Assembly: GCF_000943545.1 (NCBI RefSeq) | Contig: NZ_JTHP01000021.1 | Location: 16,962-80,961, forward strand | Reading direction: 5' to 3' | Source of the DNA: Paenibacillus terrae | GTDB taxonomy: Bacteria > Bacillota > Bacilli > Paenibacillales > Paenibacillaceae | DNA: 64,000 bases | Shown here: piece after piece, positions 30,574-40,506 of the stretch | Layout: each line of letters starts with the position of its first letter | Numbering within the stretch: position 1 is the stretch's first letter | Translations under genes and position numbers: made by a program | Notes under the pieces: model-generated | The model's input: the letters and a program-made list of their open reading frames with translations, nothing else | Database searches by the model: none | What the model was told of the DNA's origin: nothing

Positions 30574-32433
30574 TTATTTCGCAATAACCGTCATAAATGG
30601 AGCGCGTTCAACGGCTGTTGTCCCGGCATTATTCAAAATCTCGGTGTTCTCATCGCTATTCGTAATGACGATAGAGGTGGTGGTGTCGTATCCGGCAGCC
30701 TTGATCGGACCCGCTTCAAACTCCAGCAGTACATCTCCCGTCTGTACTTCATCACCTGCTTGAACATACGTCGTAAAAAATTCACCCTTCAGCTTCACAG
30801 TGTCTACGCCTACATGAATCAGCACCTCGGTTCCGTCATCGCCGACAATGGCTACCGCATGTTTCGTTTTAGCTACGGTAGCGATTTTACCCTGAAATGG
30901 GGCGATCACCCGTCCGTGATCCGGGATAATAGCCAACCCTTTGCCCATGGCAGCAAAGCCGGGATCGCTAACTTCGCTTAGTTCAATAATAGTTCCGTTC
31001 AGAGGAGCATATAGCGTTCTTTCTCCTGGTAGCGGTTTCATTTCGCCTGATGTGCCCTTTCCATCCTCTTCTTCATCCTCGACATCGTCAGGCTCTTTAA
31101 ATCCAAGCAGATAAGATACAACGGCCCCGATGGTAAAACTGACGACGATACCAATAATCACATAAACAAATGTCGGGCCAGCAAAGATAGGCAGGGATTG
31201 TAAACCGCTTGGAGCCATCGTAATCGCTTTGGCCCCTACAGCTCCGGGAATAGCTCCACCAATGTCCCCGCCGATCATGCCTGCATAAAAAGGTTTCTTC
31301 AGTCGCAGTGTGACTCCATAAATTCCGGGTTCCGTAATCCCCAACAAGGCGGAGAGCAGAGAAGAGCCGGAGAGTGATTTCAATTCTTTGTTTTTGGTGC
31401 GTAGCAGAACGCCTAAGATCGCACCTGCTTGCCCCATAACCCCCATAAATGTTGCCGGTATTGTATAATCATAGCCATTCACAGCCAGGGATTGCACAAT
31501 GATTGGGATTAGTCCATAGTGCATGCCTGTGATGACGAGGGCTTGAATGGAGCCACCCAGAATAAACCCGGCCAACAGTCCGGACGTATTAAACAAGAAA
31601 TTAATGGCAGTTGTCACTCCATGAGCTGCATACGTACCCACAGGTCCGATGGCATACAGGGCTAGAGGAATCATAACCAAAAGCACTACCAATGGTGCTA
31701 ATACGATTTTTAGTACATTAGGTGTACGTTTGTAAACAAATTTTTCGACATAAGACGTTAACCAGATGGTTAGCAAAATCGGAATGACCGTAGAAGCGTA
31801 ATTCACCAGAGGGATGTTCAGGCCGAGAAAATCAATCGTGCTGGCACCGCCGTTTTTTAAATCCAGTAAATTGGGATGGAGCATCGCCGCGGCAATCGTG
31901 GCAGCTATAAATTCGTTGGATTTAAACCTTCTGGCAGCGCTTATGGCAAGCAGTATAGGCAAGAAATGAAATATGCCGTCTCCGATAACGTTTAATATCT
32001 GGTAAGTACCACTGTCTTCGGAAAGTACATGGAGTGTGGTGAGAATAGCCAGTAGCGCTTTGACCATCCCGGCTCCAGCCAGTGCAGGAAGCAATGGTGT
32101 AAAGCAGCTCGCGATCGTCTCCAGAATATTATTGAACCAATTCTGCTTCTTCTTGGGAGCAGATGAACCTCTTTTATCCCCTGAACCCAATTGAGCAGAC
32201 TTCACAAGCTCTTCATAGACGTCGGCTACTTCGTTACCGATAATGACCTGATATTGTCCGCCATTTAGGGTAACTCCCTTGACGCCCTTCAATTTCTGTA
32301 TTTTTTCCTTATTAGGTACGCTTTCATCATACAGTTTGAAACGTAACCGGGTCATGCAATGAACGACGCTCTCGACGTTTTCCTCGCCGCCGACGCCCTC
32401 CAGGATATCCTTGGCTAATTTCTGCTTATCCAT
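30574..32433 (-). CDS. PTS transporter subunit IIBCA, beta-glucoside family
   Basis: This 619-residue protein combines EIIB (residues 1-90, phospho-cysteine Cys26 in VVHCMTRLRF), EIIC (about 105-460, many membrane helices, HVLSEDSGTYQILNVIGDG, GITEPGIYGV) and EIIA of the glucose type (about 480-619, GPIKAAGYD; histidine in VLIHVGVDTVKL). Order B-C-A is that of BglF/BglP. It imports and phosphorylates a beta-glucoside or related disaccharide at the membrane. It lies 74 bases downstream of a GH106-like gene and upstream of an AraC regulator, within a rhamnose-utilisation region. The likely substrate is therefore a rhamnosyl-glucoside such as rutinose rather than cellobiose (inference). Confidence 0.92.
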   Translation of the reverse strand: MDKQKLAKDILEGVGGEENVESVVHCMTRLRFKLYDESVPNKEKIQKLKGVKGVTLNGGQYQVIIGNEVADVYEELVKSAQLGSGDKRGSSAPKKKQNWFNNILETIASCFTPLLPALAGAGMVKALLAILTTLHVLSEDSGTYQILNVIGDGIFHFLPILLAISAARRFKSNEFIAATIAAAMLHPNLLDLKNGGASTIDFLGLNIPLVNYASTVIPILLTIWLTSYVEKFVYKRTPNVLKIVLAPLVVLLVMIPLALYAIGPVGTYAAHGVTTAINFLFNTSGLLAGFILGGSIQALVITGMHYGLIPIIVQSLAVNGYDYTIPATFMGVMGQAGAILGVLLRTKNKELKSLSGSSLLSALLGITEPGIYGVTLRLKKPFYAGMIGGDIGGAIPGAVGAKAITMAPSGLQSLPIFAGPTFVYVIIGIVVSFTIGAVVSYLLGFKEPDDVEDEEEDGKGTSGEMKPLPGERTLYAPLNGTIIELSEVSDPGFAAMGKGLAIIPDHGRVIAPFQGKIATVAKTKHAVAIVGDDGTEVLIHVGVDTVKLKGEFFTTYVQAGDEVQTGDVLLEFEAGPIKAAGYDTTTSIVITNSDENTEILNNAGTTAVERAPFMTVIAK

Positions 32434-32462
32434 TTTAACCCCTCCAGCATACTTCTTTAATG

Positions 32463-32492
32463 CCTGGCTCTTCCGATCTCGAAAGAGCCAGG
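32463..32492 (-). other. Stem-loop between the glycosidase and PTS genes
   Basis: CCTGGCTCTT and AAGAGCCAGG form a perfect 10-bp stem with a 10-base loop and no T run. It may be a processing or stabilising element that sets the ratio of the two transcripts. Confidence 0.55.
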
Positions 32493-32507
32493 GTTATGAA
32501 CATCACA

Positions 32508-35123
32508 TCATGGCTGCATCGTTAACTGAACGGGTCCAATCAAGCCAGTAGGCTCCTGTAACAGATACTGTGAAAGGAAGTCGGCTTGCTCTTTGACCAG
32601 TGTATTCGTCACCTCAATGACCAGCGTATTTATACCTGTCACCAGTGCTTTTGTGACATCAAAATCATAGGGAGGGCAGATTCGGCTTCCTAGCGACTGC
32701 TCGTTCAGCCAGACCTCAGCAATTTCATATGCGTCTCCGAGTGCTAATCGCGCTTGTTTTGGCATAGCTGTGACCTCAAAATCAATCTGGTATCTCACCG
32801 TCCCCACGAACTCTGGATACAGGTTCGGGCTCGCCAAATTAACCAGCTCTTTCAGCTCAATCTGTTCGCCAAAGTGAGGATATTGCTCCGCGGAGGCAAA
32901 GGACACCTTCCAAATTCCTTCAATTGTCATTGCCGTCACATTGGACAAGCTGAGTGCTGGAGTTGAAATGGATACCATTTTCCCATCCAACCTGCTGTTG
33001 AATATAAAAACTTTGGATTCATATGCACTCAGTGTCAGAGACAGAGTCGTTCCGGCGGGATGGACACCCGAATCCAACTGTACAAGCTGGTTCGCCAAAG
33101 CGTCATACTCATATACATTGCCGGACAATGGAATATCAATGGATGAAGTCATAGACTCATAGGGGTGCTCGTTAAAAAACATGAACACATCTCCGTCCGC
33201 TTGCTGGTAGTGATAATAGCGCAGATACGGCTGGTGATCCGATACCTTTATTTCATAGATTCCTTCATCACGCAGTTTTTCAGCTACAGTTTCCAATGAA
33301 ACCAGTCTGGAATTCTGGTGCTGACGGATTTTGTCCAGCACTGTTTCTGCACCGCTGCCCTCACTGGAGCGCTCAGGGAAGCCTCCTACAAAGAATACGC
33401 GCAGTCCTTGATCTAGCCCGTCTCCTAATGCGTTTAACAGGGAGTAGGGGAGCGCTTCAGCATAAGGAATGACCAAACATGCAAAACGTTCGCTGTTTAC
33501 AACGAGCTGTCCATCTGTGACGGTCGCGTCAACCAGCGTATCAGCAGGCACAATATCAAATTCAATTTGATGCTGAGTCAGCTCTCGTGCCGGCTTTTGG
33601 AACAGCATATAATCCCCTGACCATTCTGCTTCTGCATGATACAGGATTGCTGCCTGAGCGATATGGATGCCACCCGTCAGCAAGTGACTCATACGGTTCA
33701 TATATTGCATTAGAATGTGCATGTATCTGAACTGCGGATCTTTCCCGTCTGCATAGAAATGTGGGGGGCAGTCCGGGTCAGGGAACGGTTTGGGCGAAAA
33801 GGCGTGCGGAACAAAATAGTTCACTCCCCGAACCAGCATATGGTCCGTGATCCATTTCATCAGCTTGAGTCCTTCTCCCCAGCCATAAGCGCCATATACT
33901 TCGCACATCGTACGGCCTTTCTTTTTAGGATCTATATGCCCCAGGGAAGCCCCCATTTTCGCCAGTCCATAATGAAAAAATTCTCCATCCCAGCCCTTTG
34001 AGGTAAAGGATTTGAAGGTTCCACGATCCATGCCCGGCATAATTTGATGCAGTACCACATCAATACCGGACATATCCTGTTCCCACAATCCCCGGTAAAA
34101 ATGCCCTGTTCCGTAGCCAAGTCGCGCATGAGCATTGTTGTCCTCGATCAAATGACCAATGTATTCGACCCCATGCGAACGGCACCATCCGCCAAGCTTG
34201 CCGGTAAAGTGATCGGCATACAGTTGGCTGACCAGATTCATGTAGGCATAACGGACGTTATGCGCCTGCGCTCCCCCGTCTACGGACAGCAAAGGCAGCA
34301 AACGCAGAACCTCTCCAGATAGCTGCGGCTTCAGCAAATCAAGCATATCGTCGCGCCACGGCAGCACCATATCGAATCTCCCGATGGAACCGAACGCACC
34401 ATGCATATTCCCAAAGCGGGGTTCATCGGAAAAAAAGCCTGCAATAGTGGAACCGAAGTCCGCCTGATAATGCTGCCAGTGCGCTTCGTATACCGTATCA
34501 ATCAGGACCTGTGTCGCTTCCGGTACAATCGGATTCAGGTAGCCTTCCGTTTCCTTTTCTCCACCGTGAAAAGTCTGCACTAGTGTAAAGATTCGCCATT
34601 CTCCCTCCGGCAAATCCCAGTACACTTTGCCATCTTGCAAATGCTGGCTAATATCAATCAAAGTATCAGTGTCAACCTCATCCATGTTCTGTTTCTTGGC
34701 AGCAATGACACCGATAATCCGGTCTCCCGGGTGCGGGGCCGCCCATTTAACCAGAAAACTGGCGTGCTTCAGCGGACCTGCAAAATCCTGTTGATGTGTT
34801 TTCAGGAAGCTTTTTTGCAGATGTGGGAAATCACTTTTGATTTTTCCAACGGCATATCCGGTTGGGAAATGAGAATCATCCAAAATCCACACCTTCATGC
34901 TCCGTTTGCGTGCTTCATCTAAAATGATGTCCATATCTCGCCACCATTTGTCCCCGACAAAGTCAGGATGCGGCCGTGACTCGACACATACAGCTTGAAT
35001 GCCCGTACTTTGCATTTTTTCCATATAATCTCTCAGCGTACTTTCATCTTCACCATGCTGCCAAAAGAAAGGAAGTATATAGTTGTCTTGCCGACCGGCG
35101 AGCACGTCTTCTATTTTTTTCAT
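32508..35123 (-). CDS. GH106-like alpha-L-rhamnosidase family glycosidase
   Basis: This 871-residue protein has no signal peptide. It begins with a TIM-barrel-like region in which ILPFFWQHGEDE, VCVESRPHPDF and MKVWILDDSHFPTGY resemble the N-terminal motifs of GH106 (FW.NG, E.RP, DE..PSG). GFFSDEPRFGN and LIEDNNAH are plausible carboxylate-bearing segments, and a C-terminal jelly-roll (LGDAYEIAEVWLNEQSLGSR) is typical of this group. Adjacent rhaBAD supports release of L-rhamnose. The lack of secretion signal implies action on imported material. A GGGGGG ribosome-binding site precedes the ATG. It is the first gene of an operon with the PTS gene, divergent from an AraC gene. The exact substrate is an inference. 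Confidence 0.85.
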   Translation of the reverse strand: MKKIEDVLAGRQDNYILPFFWQHGEDESTLRDYMEKMQSTGIQAVCVESRPHPDFVGDKWWRDMDIILDEARKRSMKVWILDDSHFPTGYAVGKIKSDFPHLQKSFLKTHQQDFAGPLKHASFLVKWAAPHPGDRIIGVIAAKKQNMDEVDTDTLIDISQHLQDGKVYWDLPEGEWRIFTLVQTFHGGEKETEGYLNPIVPEATQVLIDTVYEAHWQHYQADFGSTIAGFFSDEPRFGNMHGAFGSIGRFDMVLPWRDDMLDLLKPQLSGEVLRLLPLLSVDGGAQAHNVRYAYMNLVSQLYADHFTGKLGGWCRSHGVEYIGHLIEDNNAHARLGYGTGHFYRGLWEQDMSGIDVVLHQIMPGMDRGTFKSFTSKGWDGEFFHYGLAKMGASLGHIDPKKKGRTMCEVYGAYGWGEGLKLMKWITDHMLVRGVNYFVPHAFSPKPFPDPDCPPHFYADGKDPQFRYMHILMQYMNRMSHLLTGGIHIAQAAILYHAEAEWSGDYMLFQKPARELTQHQIEFDIVPADTLVDATVTDGQLVVNSERFACLVIPYAEALPYSLLNALGDGLDQGLRVFFVGGFPERSSEGSGAETVLDKIRQHQNSRLVSLETVAEKLRDEGIYEIKVSDHQPYLRYYHYQQADGDVFMFFNEHPYESMTSSIDIPLSGNVYEYDALANQLVQLDSGVHPAGTTLSLTLSAYESKVFIFNSRLDGKMVSISTPALSLSNVTAMTIEGIWKVSFASAEQYPHFGEQIELKELVNLASPNLYPEFVGTVRYQIDFEVTAMPKQARLALGDAYEIAEVWLNEQSLGSRICPPYDFDVTKALVTGINTLVIEVTNTLVKEQADFLSQYLLQEPTGLIGPVQLTMQP

Positions 35124-35354
35124 GGATATCCCCCCCGGAATATTGATAATTTTTTTATGGAATACTACTATTTTGCCGAAGATAATATTCTTAATAGTGT
35201 ACTTTTATGTGTATTGTAATATTTTAGATATAAATGATAACTTCTCTTTCTATACTCACATGATAACGCTTTTATTTAGGGTTATTAATACCGAAGCACA
35301 AGTTGTTGACTGTCCAAACTTAAGGTTATAATAATAGGAGGGGTGATGGGGTTA

Positions 35355-36332
35355 ATGGAGCATGGTGAATTGGATCGCAAGCTGCGTAAATTGACGGCAA
35401 GTGAGGAAGCCTATCGAGAACATCCGTATCTGTCCGAGAAATATAACAGCATTAAACAGATTGAATATAACGGCCAAAAAGTGTTTGTGTTTTATTTGGA
35501 GGGTGGCAAAATCAAGATTACAAAGCACAGTCGATTTGCTGAGGTTCCTATGCATATCCACAATGATATTGAAATGAATTATGTCTATTCGGGGCAGTGT
35601 ACGCAGATCATTAACGATCAGACGGTGACATTAACCGAGGGCCAAATTTGTATTGTAGATACCGGAGCGCCACATGCGATTTTGGCGACAGGCGAGAATG
35701 ATATTATTGTGAACATTTCAATGAGCAGAGAGTATTTCTCAACTTCTTTTCTAAGCCGCTTGTCCAGTCGCAGCATGATTACGGACTTTCTGGTGAATGC
35801 AATTTCGGATAATCAGACGCATAACAGATACATTATTTTCCATTCCGAAAACAGTAGAAAGCTCGGCTTGTTTATGCGGGAACTTCTGTGTGAATATTAT
35901 GATCAATCCCTGTGTTCTGAAGAGATGATCGACTGTTATATGGTCTTGATCTTTTCTGAATTATTGCGCGTATTCCAATTTGATACGAACCAGAAGCATG
36001 CCAAATCGTCTTCCCATCCATCCGTCATTGAGATTCTTCACTACCTGGAAGAGAACTTCCAAACGTGTACGCTTGCTTCTACAGCAGAGCACTTTAATTT
36101 CCATCCGAACTACCTGAGTGCGCTGCTTAAAAAATCGACCGGACGATCGTTTAAACAATTGATTTTGATCCACCGAATGACGCGTTCCTCGCTCCTTCTT
36201 TCCAATACGGATACACCTGTCTATCATATTGCGGCCGATATCGGCTATGATAATCTGAGCTTTTTTTACCGAAAATTTAAAGACTATTTCGGCGTAACTC
36301 CGAATGAATATAGAGAGCAGCATAAAGTGTAA
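35355..36332 (+). CDS. AraC family regulator, divergent from the rhamnosidase gene
   Basis: The protein has about 325 residues: an N-terminal cupin domain (VPMHIHNDIEMNYVYSGQ, then GQICIVDTGAPHAI) and a C-terminal AraC DNA-binding domain (TAEHFNFHPNYLSALLKK; IAADIGYDNLSFFYRKFKD). I favour ATG 35355 because GGAGGGG lies 11 bases upstream; GTG 35343 or ATG 35346 overlap the ribosome-binding site. Orientation and spacing (about 230 bases from the glycosidase start) suggest it activates the glycosidase-PTS operon in response to rhamnose or a rhamnoside. It is convergent with rhaD. Confidence 0.88.
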   Translation: MEHGELDRKLRKLTASEEAYREHPYLSEKYNSIKQIEYNGQKVFVFYLEGGKIKITKHSRFAEVPMHIHNDIEMNYVYSGQCTQIINDQTVTLTEGQICIVDTGAPHAILATGENDIIVNISMSREYFSTSFLSRLSSRSMITDFLVNAISDNQTHNRYIIFHSENSRKLGLFMRELLCEYYDQSLCSEEMIDCYMVLIFSELLRVFQFDTNQKHAKSSSHPSVIEILHYLEENFQTCTLASTAEHFNFHPNYLSALLKKSTGRSFKQLILIHRMTRSSLLLSNTDTPVYHIAADIGYDNLSFFYRKFKDYFGVTPNEYREQHKV

Positions 36333-36349
36333 TATCCCGATATGCGTAA

Positions 36350-36392
36350 CAAAAACTCCATGGCTGGTTTAAGACAAGCCGTGGAGCCTTTT
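36350..36392. terminator. Terminator between the AraC gene and rhaD
   Basis: CTCCATGGCT and AGCCGTGGAG pair (one G-T) and are flanked by AAAAA and CTTTT, so it can serve both directions. Confidence 0.72.
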
Positions 36393-36421
36393 AGGTTGTG
36401 AGCTATGAGGTTAGCCTATGT

Positions 36422-37267
36422 TTATATGTTCAGGATTCCTTCTTTTGGAATAACGTTAAAGGCTTTAGCCAGATCCGCCAATTCCTGATCCGTAATCCGC
36501 TGCTGGATATCATGCTTAGCAATGAGCATATAAATTTGCGCCGCTTTTTCAATCGTTTCAATCAGGCCAAACGCTTCATCAATGGAGCTGCCTGTTCCGA
36601 AAATACCGTGATGAGGCCATAATACAGCATGATGATCCTTCATTTTTTTTGCCGTTTCGTGACCGATTTCGCTGGAACCCGGTACCATCCAAGGGATTAC
36701 GCCGATACCGTCTGGAAAGACGACAATACATTCGGTACACATTTCCCACAGCGTTTTGGTAAACTGGTTTTCGTCCAGACTATGAATGAAGGTCATGGCA
36801 ATGACATGGGTGGCATGATTATGGATCACAACACGATGGTTAGGATCCACCTTCAATCGTTCGATATGGCTCATAAAATGAGACGGCAATTCGCTGGTAG
36901 GTACCGCGTCATGCTTGAGGCCCCATAAGACCTCCAATTGCTCGCCATCCTGCGAGACACGAAGGACACCTAAATTGGCTTCCGGATCGGCAAGGACGTT
37001 CTTAAAATATTTACCTGATCCAGTGACGATAAAATATTTTCCAGCCAGCTCATTCACTGGAAAAGCAGGCTTAATCGTCCGAATGACTTGATGAATATCA
37101 AGATATTTGGCAACCTCTGCTTCATCCAGAATATAACTGACATTCCCTCCGTTACGCTCATCCCAGCCGAATTTCCACATGTTTTGCGTAATTTCCGCCA
37201 TCTCGCGGACGAATGGAATATCCAGTTCTGATTTCCGTTCTTTTTGATTCTCCAGCACAGTAGTCAT
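36422..37267 (-). CDS. rhaD: Rhamnulose-1-phosphate aldolase
   Basis: This class II aldolase (281 residues from ATG 37267, with AGGGAGAG upstream) splits L-rhamnulose-1-phosphate into dihydroxyacetone phosphate and L-lactaldehyde. Zinc ligands lie in VIHNHATHV and HHGIFGTG; the N-terminal [12 protein letters not shown] is characteristic. It is the last gene of rhaB-rhaA-rhaD, 50 bases after rhaA. The frame could start at 37309 but that start lacks a ribosome-binding site. No lactaldehyde dehydrogenase or reductase is in the window. Confidence 0.94.
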   Translation of the reverse strand: MTTVLENQKERKSELDIPFVREMAEITQNMWKFGWDERNGGNVSYILDEAEVAKYLDIHQVIRTIKPAFPVNELAGKYFIVTGSGKYFKNVLADPEANLGVLRVSQDGEQLEVLWGLKHDAVPTSELPSHFMSHIERLKVDPNHRVVIHNHATHVIAMTFIHSLDENQFTKTLWEMCTECIVVFPDGIGVIPWMVPGSSEIGHETAKKMKDHHAVLWPHHGIFGTGSSIDEAFGLIETIEKAAQIYMLIAKHDIQQRITDQELADLAKAFNVIPKEGILNI

Positions 37268-37317
37268 GGATGATCTCTCCCTTTGGGTGATATAAATATA
37301 AATTATCAATGCAGTAG

Positions 37318-38574
37318 TTACCGTTTCAGCAGTACCTGTTGTTCATAGTTTTTTGCTTCGGCCAGCCATTCTTCACGAACGGGGACACCGTTTTGAGCGC
37401 AATAGTAATCCCATACGGCCCCGAATGGATACGATTTGAATTCTTCGACCAGGGCAAGACGAGTGGTAAAGTCCCGTTTCTCTTCCGCATGCTTCAATGC
37501 TTCAATCGGTTCCAGCATAGCGCGAAGCAGCGCTTTGATCGTGTTGCGTGTTCCGATGACCCATGCAGCCACATGATTGATGCTGCCGTCAAAGAAATCA
37601 AGGCCGATATGTGTTCGGGAAAGCAAATCTCCGCGAACCAGCTCACGGGCAATGTCGAGTAATTCGTCGTCCATGGTCACCACATGATCGCTGTCCCAAC
37701 GGACGGGTCTGCTGACATGGAGCAATAATTGATCGGTGAACATCAGCACGGAAGACAGTTTATTCGAAATGACTTCGGTCGGATGAAAGTGACCGGAATC
37801 GAGACAAATGGATTTGCCCCGCGTCAGCGCGTAGCCCATATAGAACTCATGCGAGCCGACGACATAGCTTTCCGAACCGATGCCGAACAGCTTGCTTTCA
37901 ACTGCGTCTATGTTGTATTCTTCACTGATTTTTTCGCTGAAAATCTCGTCCAGAGAATCCCGCAGCCGCTCTCTTGGAGCCAAGCGGTCAATCGGGGTAT
38001 CCTTGTAACCATCCGGCATCCAGTGGTTGGTAACACATGGCTGACCGAGTTCTTTTCCAAAATGCTCTGCAATCCTGCGCGATTTTTTGCAGTGTGTGAT
38101 CCAGAAGTTACGAATTTCCGGGTCCTTGTGGCTCAGGGTGAAGCCGTCTTCCGCTTTGGGATGGGAGAACAAGGTGGGGTTAAAATCAAGCCCCAATCCC
38201 TGCTGTTTGGCCCAGTCTACCCAGTTCTGAAAATGACGCGGCTCCAATTGATCCAGATCCACTTGTTCTGTGGTATCCGCATAGATGGCGTGCAGATTGA
38301 CCTTGTGTTGGCCCGGAATGAGCGACAGGGCTTTCTCTAAATCCTGACGCAATTCATCCGGTGTACCTGCTCTGCCCGGGTAGCTGCCTGTTACAGCAAT
38401 GCCCCCGCTAAGCTGTTTGTCTTTGAACAGGAAGCCCTGAACATCATCTCCCTGCCAGCAGTGTAATGATATTTTGATCTCTGAAAGCTTCTGTAAAACG
38501 TCATCCACCTGAATACCGTGGCGGGCATACAGCTTTTTCGCTTCGTTATAACTGGCTTCAATGGCTTGATTCAT
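37318..38574 (-). CDS. rhaA: L-rhamnose isomerase
   Basis: This 418-residue enzyme converts L-rhamnose to L-rhamnulose. Typical segments are [44 protein letters not shown] (metal and substrate residues) and [13 protein letters not shown]. Length matches the family. AAGGAG precedes the ATG; it follows rhaB by 12 bases. It acts in the cytoplasm as the first step of the pathway after uptake. Confidence 0.96.
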   Translation of the reverse strand: MNQAIEASYNEAKKLYARHGIQVDDVLQKLSEIKISLHCWQGDDVQGFLFKDKQLSGGIAVTGSYPGRAGTPDELRQDLEKALSLIPGQHKVNLHAIYADTTEQVDLDQLEPRHFQNWVDWAKQQGLGLDFNPTLFSHPKAEDGFTLSHKDPEIRNFWITHCKKSRRIAEHFGKELGQPCVTNHWMPDGYKDTPIDRLAPRERLRDSLDEIFSEKISEEYNIDAVESKLFGIGSESYVVGSHEFYMGYALTRGKSICLDSGHFHPTEVISNKLSSVLMFTDQLLLHVSRPVRWDSDHVVTMDDELLDIARELVRGDLLSRTHIGLDFFDGSINHVAAWVIGTRNTIKALLRAMLEPIEALKHAEEKRDFTTRLALVEEFKSYPFGAVWDYYCAQNGVPVREEWLAEAKNYEQQVLLKR

Positions 38575-38586
38575 GGGTTTACTCCT

Positions 38587-40068
38587 TTATCGAGATATCT
38601 GAATAGAGGACGCTGTTTGCTTCTTGAGACTCTCCCAGCGATCCAGAAGCCCTTCAATCCCACCTACCGTCCTCGGTTGATATAACTGGGTTGGGAAGGA
38701 TTGGGCAATGACGCTGCCAGCAGCTTGGAGATCGTCAAGAGCGCCGATGCTGATGAGCTGCACGACAATATTACCGATGGCCGTAGACTCCGAAGGGCCT
38801 GCGTGAACCTCAATCCCCAAAAGATCGGCTGTTAGCTGACACAGCAATTCGTTATTAGCGCCTCCGCCGACAATGTGCAATCGGGTAATGGTTTCGTCTG
38901 TTAAACGCTGTAGTTCATACAAGGCATCCCGATAGCTTAGGGCCAGGCTGTCGAAAATACAGCGGGCGAGCGAACCCGGAGTTCGGGGAATGGGCTGCCC
39001 CGTTTCCTCGCAGAACCGTTGAATTTCAAGAGTCATGCTATCCGGGTTTAAAAATGCGGGCAGGTTGCAGAGAACGATACTGGCAAAAGGCGTTTCTGCC
39101 GAAGCCAGTTGGGCCAATTCGGCAAAGCTAAGAGCGGAACCGCCCTCTCTTCTTACCTCCTGAATCATCCATAGGCCCATAATGTTTTTCAGAAAACGGT
39201 ATGTTCCGTAAGCTCCCCACTCATTGGTGTAGTTCGCCTGCATGGCTGCCTTGGTATTCAAGGCTTGAGATCGTTCCATACCCAGTAGCGACCACGTTCC
39301 GCTGCTAATATAGGCCCACGATTCTTCCCGCTTCGACGGAACACCCGCCACAGCCGATGCTGTATCGTGTGTAGGCACGACGATGAGTTGGCAGTCTGGA
39401 AGATCGTACTGCTGAACAAGCTCCGGTAAGATTGCACCCAGAGTCTGACCGGGCTCGCTAAGCTCCGCAAATTGATTACGGCGAAGCTGGAGCAGGGACA
39501 ATAGTTCTTCATCCAACTCCCGGGTATTCACATTTAAAAGCTGCATGGTAGATGCATTCGTCGTTTCATTCATCATGATGCCCGTAAGGCGGTAGTACAG
39601 ATAATCGGGAACCATCAATATTTTATCCGCTTGGGCAAGCTGCTCCCGATCATGGACGAACAGTTGATACAACGTGTTAAAATTCAGCTCCTGAATGCCT
39701 GTCTTCTCATATACATCTTCTCTGCTTATGAGCCGATGCAGCTTTTCGGGTGCATGAAGAGTTCGTGCATCGCGATAGGCGTAGATATCATGAATGCGAC
39801 GACCTTCCTGATCCAGCAGGACGTAATCTACAGCCCATGTATCTATGCCGAGCGTGCAGGAACGAATCCCTTTCTGTTTGGCTTTTTGCAGTCCTTTTAT
39901 GATCTCGTCAAACAGATCATCGACATTCCAGTAATCATGTCCGTCCCTTTCCGTAAAGGAGTTGCCGAACCTGTGAAGCTCTTCCAAGTGAAGCTGGCCA
40001 CCTTGCAGGGTTGCACTTACGAGTCTTCCGCTTGAAGCCCCAATATCAACAGCAAGATAGTTATCCAT
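38587..40068 (-). CDS. rhaB: Rhamnulokinase
   Basis: This 493-residue FGGY-family kinase phosphorylates L-rhamnulose to the 1-phosphate. The N-terminal ATP-binding motif is AVDIGASSGRLV, the central segment VVPTHDTASAVAGVP contains the catalytic aspartate, and HIVGGGANNELL is the C-terminal nucleotide motif. AAGGAG precedes the ATG. It is the first gene of rhaBAD, whose predicted promoter (40139-40166) overlaps a palindrome. No RhaT or rhamnose ABC importer is present in the window. Confidence 0.95.
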   Translation of the reverse strand: MDNYLAVDIGASSGRLVSATLQGGQLHLEELHRFGNSFTERDGHDYWNVDDLFDEIIKGLQKAKQKGIRSCTLGIDTWAVDYVLLDQEGRRIHDIYAYRDARTLHAPEKLHRLISREDVYEKTGIQELNFNTLYQLFVHDREQLAQADKILMVPDYLYYRLTGIMMNETTNASTMQLLNVNTRELDEELLSLLQLRRNQFAELSEPGQTLGAILPELVQQYDLPDCQLIVVPTHDTASAVAGVPSKREESWAYISSGTWSLLGMERSQALNTKAAMQANYTNEWGAYGTYRFLKNIMGLWMIQEVRREGGSALSFAELAQLASAETPFASIVLCNLPAFLNPDSMTLEIQRFCEETGQPIPRTPGSLARCIFDSLALSYRDALYELQRLTDETITRLHIVGGGANNELLCQLTADLLGIEVHAGPSESTAIGNIVVQLISIGALDDLQAAGSVIAQSFPTQLYQPRTVGGIEGLLDRWESLKKQTASSIQISR

Positions 40069-40138
40069 ATAAAATCTCCTTACGTGGGTGAAGTCCCGGC
40101 AGTCGAAGCTCCTGCCTCTTTACATCTTATATAATTCA

Positions 40139-40178
40139 ATACTACTTCCGTTTTTCTGTGTAGTCAACACAAACGGAA
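40139..40178 (-). promoter_or_regulatory. rhaB promoter with overlapping palindrome
   Basis: On the minus strand TTGACT (40167-40162) and TAGTAT (40144-40139) are 17 bases apart. The region 40146-40178 holds a nested inverted repeat: TTCCGTTT and AAACGGAA outside, TGTGT and ACACA inside. The outer arms span the -35 box and spacer, which suits a repressor or a rhamnose-responsive regulator. Confidence 0.6.
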
Positions 40179-40457
40179 ATATAATATATGGTTTTATTTT
40201 GTTTTTTAAATTATAGATAAAATATAATATTGTTTGTTTGGTTTTATGTGCATTAATATCCGTTTTCTACAATCAGGATTTTGCAAAATTCGATTCCAGT
40301 CGCTCTGAAGTGCAATATATAGACGAACTAGACCTTTTCGATCTATATATTGTTCTTTGGAAGTCGCTTATTGGATTTTTGCAAAATCCTCACAATATAT
40401 GTACCTTAATCGGAGGGGGATGTTCTTCAAGTGCCGCTGTCTGTATGAAAAATAGTC
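40179..40457. repeat. Intergenic region with a 116-bp imperfect palindrome (40275-40390)
   Basis: Arms of about 50 bases (40275-40325 and 40341-40390) share a perfect outer AGGATTTTGCAAAA and a perfect inner CAATATATAGA, with a diverged middle and a short loop. Each outer arm end is itself a TTTTGCAAAA palindrome. The region carries no gene. It lies between the rhaB promoter and the xpt promoter and could be a small non-autonomous mobile element or a long hairpin RNA/DNA structure. Confidence 0.7.
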
Positions 40458-40486
40458 TTGAAACCGCCCGCCAGAGGGTGTAGTAT
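40458..40486 (+). promoter_or_regulatory. xpt-pbuX promoter
   Basis: TTGAAA (40458-40463) and TAGTAT (40481-40486) are 17 bases apart, about 20 bases before the aptamer. Confidence 0.6.
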
Positions 40487-40506
40487 ACAAGGTATCAATT
40501 TCACAT

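Noticed and set aside
35224..35290. Possible catabolite-responsive element (TGATAACGCTTTTA) in the rhamnosidase promoter region
   Set aside because: Two mismatches to the consensus, including one in a conserved position, so it is not strong enough to list as a feature.
40238..40483. 81-codon plus-strand frame between rhaB and the guanine riboswitch
   Set aside because: The frame lies across the long palindrome and the xpt promoter, has no ribosome-binding site and no family resemblance.
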